NCBI GenBank assembly: GCA_963793845.1
Contig: CAWCBG010000002.1
Coordinates: forward strand, 930,001-994,000
DNA length: 64,000 bases
Origin: CAWCBG01 sp963793845
GTDB lineage: Bacteria > Acidobacteriota > Terriglobia > Terriglobales > Acidobacteriaceae
Reading direction: 5' to 3'
In this document: one piece after another, positions 60,867 through 64,000 of the stretch
Position numbering within the stretch: position 1 is the stretch's first letter
Layout of the letters: each line of letters starts with the position of its first letter
Notes under the pieces: model-generated
The model's database searches: none
What the model saw: the letters and a program-made list of their open reading frames with translations, nothing else
Told to the model about the DNA's origin: nothing
Translations under genes and position numbers: made by a program

Positions 60867-62252
60867 CTACTCGCCCGCGACCGTCATCCCGTCGATGCGA
60901 AGCGTCGGTGATGCGACAGCGCCGCGAAACTCCAGGTCGTTGCCGATCTCCGCGATATTGAAGAACATATCCTTCAGATTGCCGGCGACGGTGATCTCTT
61001 CCACCGGGAAGGTGAGTTCGCCATTCTCGATCCACAGGCCGCTGGCTCCGCGCGAGAAGTCGCCGGTAACCAGGTTCACGCCGAAGCCGAGGAACTCGGT
61101 GACAAACAGGCCTTCCTTGATGTCGCCAATGATCTCCTGCAGATTCTTGGCTCCGGGCTGGAGGAAGAAATTTCCCGGCCCAATCCCGGGCGTGCCGGCC
61201 AGACCGCGCGAGGCGTTGCCGGTCGTCTTCAGCCCCAGCTTCTTGGCCGTGTAAGTGTTCAACATGTACGACTTCAGCACGCCGTTCTCGACCACCACGG
61301 TCTTACGGCTGGGAACGCCTTCGCCGTCGAACGGGCTGGTACCAAACCCGCCATACATGGTTCCATCGTCGATCACGTTGATGTTGTCGCCCGCAATCTT
61401 TTCGCCGAGTTTGCCAGTCAGAAACGACGCGCCGCGATAGATCGAGTCGCCATTGACGGCCTCGAAGATATGCCCCACCAGCGAGCCTGCCACCGTCTTC
61501 TCGAAGACGATGGGCACTTTGGCAGTCTTGGTCTTGCGTGCTCCTAACCGGCGCAGCGTCCGCTCGGCGGCAACCTTGCCGACGTGCTCAGGCGATTCCA
61601 GCTTCTTCAGCGTCATCGCCACCGAGTACCAGTAGTCGCGCTGCATGGACGATCCTTCGATCTGCGCGATCGGTACCGCCGAAACGGAGCAGTACGACCT
61701 GCGATTGTCGCCCACGAATCCATGCGAGTTGGCCATCGCCTTGTAGCCAACCGCCGCGTCGAAGGTTCCGCCCTCGGAGTTGATGATACGGGGATCGACT
61801 TCCATGGCGGCCTTCTCCGCGCGGCGAGCGTAGTCGATGCGGTCAACCGTGGAAAGCGAATACACGTCGTCGTAGTAAAGCCCGAGGTCGCCTTCTAGTT
61901 TGCCCAGTTCCGAAGGTTCAGGGATTCCTGCAAACGGATCTTCGCTGGTGATCTTCCCTAGCGCCAGAGCGGAATCCACCATTTGCCGCAGGCCTTCCGG
62001 CGTCAGGTCGCTGGAGTAGGTGCTGGCGGCTCGCTGCCCGAAGAACACGCGAACACCAACCGCTTTCGAGCCGGACTCTTTCAGTGTCTCGACCTCGCCC
62101 AGACGGACGACGGTAGAAAACTCGCTGCCATCCATGGCAACGGCCTCGGCGGCAGTGGCTCCGCCCTGCATAGCGCGACGAACCACGTCGACCGCGATTT
62201 CCTTCAGATCTGTGGTGATGCCGGCGGCAATTTCCTGGGTAGAAGTGTTCAT
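60867..62252 (-). CDS. pmbA: TldD/PmbA family protein, TldE (PmbA) subunit
   Basis: TldD and TldE/PmbA form a heterodimeric metalloprotease that matures peptides such as microcin B17 and CcdA. The 461-residue protein is the TldE partner: R-M-A-M-Q-G-G-A-T-A-A-E-A-V-A region, S-G-S-K-A-V-G-V-R-V-F, G-L-A-G-T-P-G-I-G-P-G-N-F and L-W-I-E-N-G-E-L-T-F-P-V-E-E-I-T-V-A-G-N-L. No HExxxH site is present, as expected for the non-catalytic subunit. tldD is upstream (62588-64000) on the same strand, but the two are separated by repeats. A weak ribosome site only is seen. Confidence 0.93.
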   Translation of the reverse strand: MNTSTQEIAAGITTDLKEIAVDVVRRAMQGGATAAEAVAMDGSEFSTVVRLGEVETLKESGSKAVGVRVFFGQRAASTYSSDLTPEGLRQMVDSALALGKITSEDPFAGIPEPSELGKLEGDLGLYYDDVYSLSTVDRIDYARRAEKAAMEVDPRIINSEGGTFDAAVGYKAMANSHGFVGDNRRSYCSVSAVPIAQIEGSSMQRDYWYSVAMTLKKLESPEHVGKVAAERTLRRLGARKTKTAKVPIVFEKTVAGSLVGHIFEAVNGDSIYRGASFLTGKLGEKIAGDNINVIDDGTMYGGFGTSPFDGEGVPSRKTVVVENGVLKSYMLNTYTAKKLGLKTTGNASRGLAGTPGIGPGNFFLQPGAKNLQEIIGDIKEGLFVTEFLGFGVNLVTGDFSRGASGLWIENGELTFPVEEITVAGNLKDMFFNIAEIGNDLEFRGAVASPTLRIDGMTVAGE

Positions 62253-62285
62253 AAGATTTGTATTAAGCCTTAGTTTCTAATGTCA

Positions 62286-62317
62286 CACATTGTAGTAGTG
62301 GCGTGTACCACAATGTG
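62286..62317. repeat. Inverted CACATTGT/ACAATGTG pair
   Basis: CACATTGT (62286-62293) and ACAATGTG (62310-62317), 16 bases apart, pair perfectly. The core matches the palindromes at 30200-30266. It lies upstream of pmbA. Confidence 0.5.
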
Positions 62318-62357
62318 GCAACACGCAACTTTTGCTGTCATCTTGGAGCTGGAACGT

Positions 62358-62493
62358 TGTCATCCTGAGCGGAGCCGGCGCTTCGCCGGCGGAGTCGAAG
62401 GACCCCTATTCCCGCGGCTAAGTTTCGGGAGGCCATAGGGGTCCTTCGACTGCGTTCGCCCGCTGTCGCGAACTCACTTCGCTCAGGATGACA
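62358..62493. repeat. 136-base long palindromic repeat (family D)
   Basis: TGTCATCCTGAGCG (62358-62371) pairs with CGCTCAGGATGACA (62480-62493), and GTCGAAGGACCCCTAT (62394-62409) with ATAGGGGTCCTTCGAC (62435-62450). A small perfect hairpin GCCGGCG-CTT-CGCCGGC sits at 62374-62390. It is a full-length family D element; arms of the same type occur at 38101, 53490 and 60777. Confidence 0.75.
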
Positions 62494-62504
62494 GTACAAC
62501 TCAT

Positions 62505-62582
62505 CGCGGATGAACACAGATCGCACGGGTCAGAAAAAACACAACTCATGAGAAGTACACGAGATCTGCGTAATCCGCGGCT
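62505..62582. repeat. Inverted-repeat-bounded mini-element (family B) after tldD
   Basis: CGCGGATGAACACAGATC (62505-62522) and GATCTGCGTAATCCGCG (62563-62579), with following GCT, are an imperfect inverted pair just 6 bases from the tldD stop. The 78-base unit has no coding capacity. Confidence 0.55.
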
Positions 62583-62587
62583 TTCGC

Positions 62588-64000
62588 CTACCCGCCGGTG
62601 CCGCCGACCGTCAGCCGATCTACCTTCAGGGTCGGAATGCCAACGCCGACCGGTACCGACTGTCCGTCTTTCCCGCAGGTGCCGACGCCCTCATCGAGTT
62701 GCAGGTCGTTGCCGACCATAGACACTTTTGTCAGCACGTCAGGACCGTTGCCGATCAGGGTTGCGTTCTTCAGCGGCGAAGTCACCTTGCCGTCTTCGAT
62801 CAGGTATGCCTCCGACGCCGAGAAGACGAACTTCCCATTGGTAATGTCGACTTGTCCGCCGCCGAAGTTCACGGCGTAGACACCGTATTTCACCGAGCGG
62901 ATGATGTCCTCCGGCGCGTCCTCCCCCGCCAGCATGTAGGTGTTGGTCATGCGCGGCATAGGGATATGCTGATAACTCTCGCGACGGCCACTGCCGGTAT
63001 TAGGAATGCCCATCAGGCGCGACGACAGCTTGTCCGCCAGATAGCTCTTGAGGATGCCCTTCTCGATCAGCACCGTGTTCGACGTCGGATTGCCTTCGTC
63101 ATCTACATTGAGCGAACCGCGGCGGCCCGGCATGGTGCCGTTATCGACCACCGTACACTTGTCGCTGGCGACACGACGGCCCATCATCCCCGAGAATGCA
63201 GAGGTCTTCTTGCGATTGAAGTCCGCTTCCAGTCCGTGACCGATCGCTTCATGCAGCAGAATTCCCGGCCAGCCCGGACCCAGCACCACTTCCATTTCGC
63301 CGGCGGGCGCCTCACGGGCATCCAGTTGGATAATCGCCTGCCGCGCAGCTTCGTCGGCAAAGTGCTCCGGAGTCTTCTCGGTAAGGAAGAAGTCGAGGCC
63401 CACGCGTCCTCCTCCGCCCGAGGTCCCGCGAGACGAGCCGGTATCGGTCTTGGCGATGCAGAACACGTTCATGCGCGACAGCGGCTGAACATCCTCAGCG
63501 AAACCGCCATCGGAGCCAACCACCAGGATCTTGCGCAGCTCATCGATATAGCTGGCACGCACCTCGGTAATCCTCGGATCATAGGCCCGCGCGGCCTTGT
63601 CGGCACGCTGCACCAGATCGACCTTCGCCATCACATCGGCTTCCACCGAGGGCAGCGGCACCGGATAAAGATTTCGCAGGGGACGGTCGGTCATGCCCAC
63701 CACTGGCTGCTTCGCCGGGCCGTTGGCAATCATCGCCGCCGTCTTTGCCGCATGCAGGATGCGCTCGCGGCGAGAGATCGTCGGTATAGGCGTAGCCGGT
63801 GCGTTCTCCGGAGAGCACACGCACCCCGCATCCCACCGAGATGCCCTGGGTCGCCGACTTGACCATGCTCTCGTCGAGCGAGACGGAAGTCGAGGTTTGA
63901 TATTCAAAGTACAGGTCGGCATAATCGCCACCTGCGGAGAGCGCGGCTGACAGGTAGCGCTCCACATCGGCCTGCGCCAGCCCATAGCGTTCGAAGAAGA
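62588..64000 (-). CDS. tldD: TldD metalloprotease subunit, one-base frameshift, 5' end beyond window
   Basis: The catalytic subunit of the TldD/TldE protease. H-E-A-I-G-H-G-L-E-A-D (HExxxH zinc site) is present, with G-D-I-T-N-G-like, M-T-N-T-Y-M-L-A-G and G-N-D-L-Q-L-D-E-G-V-G-T-C-G-K motifs toward the C-terminus. The N-terminal part (F-F-E-R-Y-G-L-A-Q...S-A-G-G-D-Y-A-D-L-Y-F-E-Y) is in another frame; the frames join (Y-T-D-D-L-S and R-E-R-I-L-H) if one base is removed at about 63768-63773. The start lies beyond position 64000. A 335-base repeat-rich gap separates its stop from the pmbA start. Confidence 0.9.
   Translation of the reverse strand, partial: SSSNAMGWRRPMWSATCQPRSPQVAIMPTCTLNIKPRLPSRSTRAWSSRRPRASRWDAGCVCSPENAPATPIPTISRRERILHAAKTAAMIANGPAKQPVVGMTDRPLRNLYPVPLPSVEADVMAKVDLVQRADKAARAYDPRITEVRASYIDELRKILVVGSDGGFAEDVQPLSRMNVFCIAKTDTGSSRGTSGGGGRVGLDFFLTEKTPEHFADEAARQAIIQLDAREAPAGEMEVVLGPGWPGILLHEAIGHGLEADFNRKKTSAFSGMMGRRVASDKCTVVDNGTMPGRRGSLNVDDEGNPTSNTVLIEKGILKSYLADKLSSRLMGIPNTGSGRRESYQHIPMPRMTNTYMLAGEDAPEDIIRSVKYGVYAVNFGGGQVDITNGKFVFSASEAYLIEDGKVTSPLKNATLIGNGPDVLTKVSMVGNDLQLDEGVGTCGKDGQSVPVGVGIPTLKVDRLTVGGTGG

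Noticed and set aside
62699..63862. 387-residue open frame opposite tldD
   Set aside because: Antisense shadow of the TldD metalloprotease with its HExxxH site.

Overview
The window looks like a chromosomal segment of a GC-rich, Gram-negative soil bacterium, most likely an acidobacterium (Terriglobia-like). This is inferred from gene content and style: TonB/ExbB/ExbD plus TPR lipoprotein, PadR regulator with a permease-prefix membrane partner, DUF4136 and Ig-like (He_PIG) exported proteins, and split secD/secF. No rRNA, tRNA, CRISPR array, phage module or transposase gene was recognised, so placement is a judgement rather than a measurement.

Layout. 1-2.2 kb: end of an exported-protein gene, a small orphan, and tyrS. 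2.3-5.5 kb: a decayed deazaflavin-dependent reductase, then accB, accC (one frameshift) and thiE. 5.5-8.8 kb: two APC permeases closed by a clear terminator. 8.8-13.6 kb: K+ channel, nnrE/nnrD fusion, tsaE, an epimerase and fabI. 13.7-23.5 kb: accessory and secreted proteins (hydrolase remnant, metallophosphoesterase, DUF4136, HAD, MOSC, a 771-residue orphan, a histone-H1-like/lectin-like protein). 23.8-30 kb: P5C dehydrogenase, an M23 peptidase and a large Ig-repeat lipoprotein. 30-36.7 kb: FIST sensor plus PAS histidine kinase, rpmB, a TetR regulator and small proteins. 36.8-40.2 kb: a PLP lyase and a second biotin carboxylase/biotin carrier pair. 40.4-44 kb: TPR lipoprotein, exbD, exbD, exbB, tonB. 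44.1-49.3 kb: secF, secD, yajC, tgt, with a GxxExxY gene lying between secD and secF. 49.5-55.2 kb: thioesterase, CADD-like enzyme, PadR system, toxin-antitoxin pair and an enlarged mnmG. 55.2-57 kb: an AAA ATPase/TOPRIM-like pair that may be a defence system. 57-64 kb: FHA-transglycosylase, competence-type HhH protein, exported proteins, pmbA/tldE and tldD (frameshifted, cut by the window edge).

Two window-wide patterns stand out. First, several families of short interspersed repeats sit mostly just beyond stop codons, often as inverted pairs; one pair brackets the GxxExxY nuclease-like gene inside the sec operon, and other copies have been inserted in frame into mnmG. Second, five otherwise intact genes (accC, metallophosphoesterase, M23 peptidase, Ig-repeat lipoprotein, tldD) each carry a single one-base frameshift, which points either to residual assembly error or to real decay. 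Several genes without a Shine-Dalgarno site have a -10-like hexamer 6-8 bases before the start codon, suggesting leaderless transcripts.
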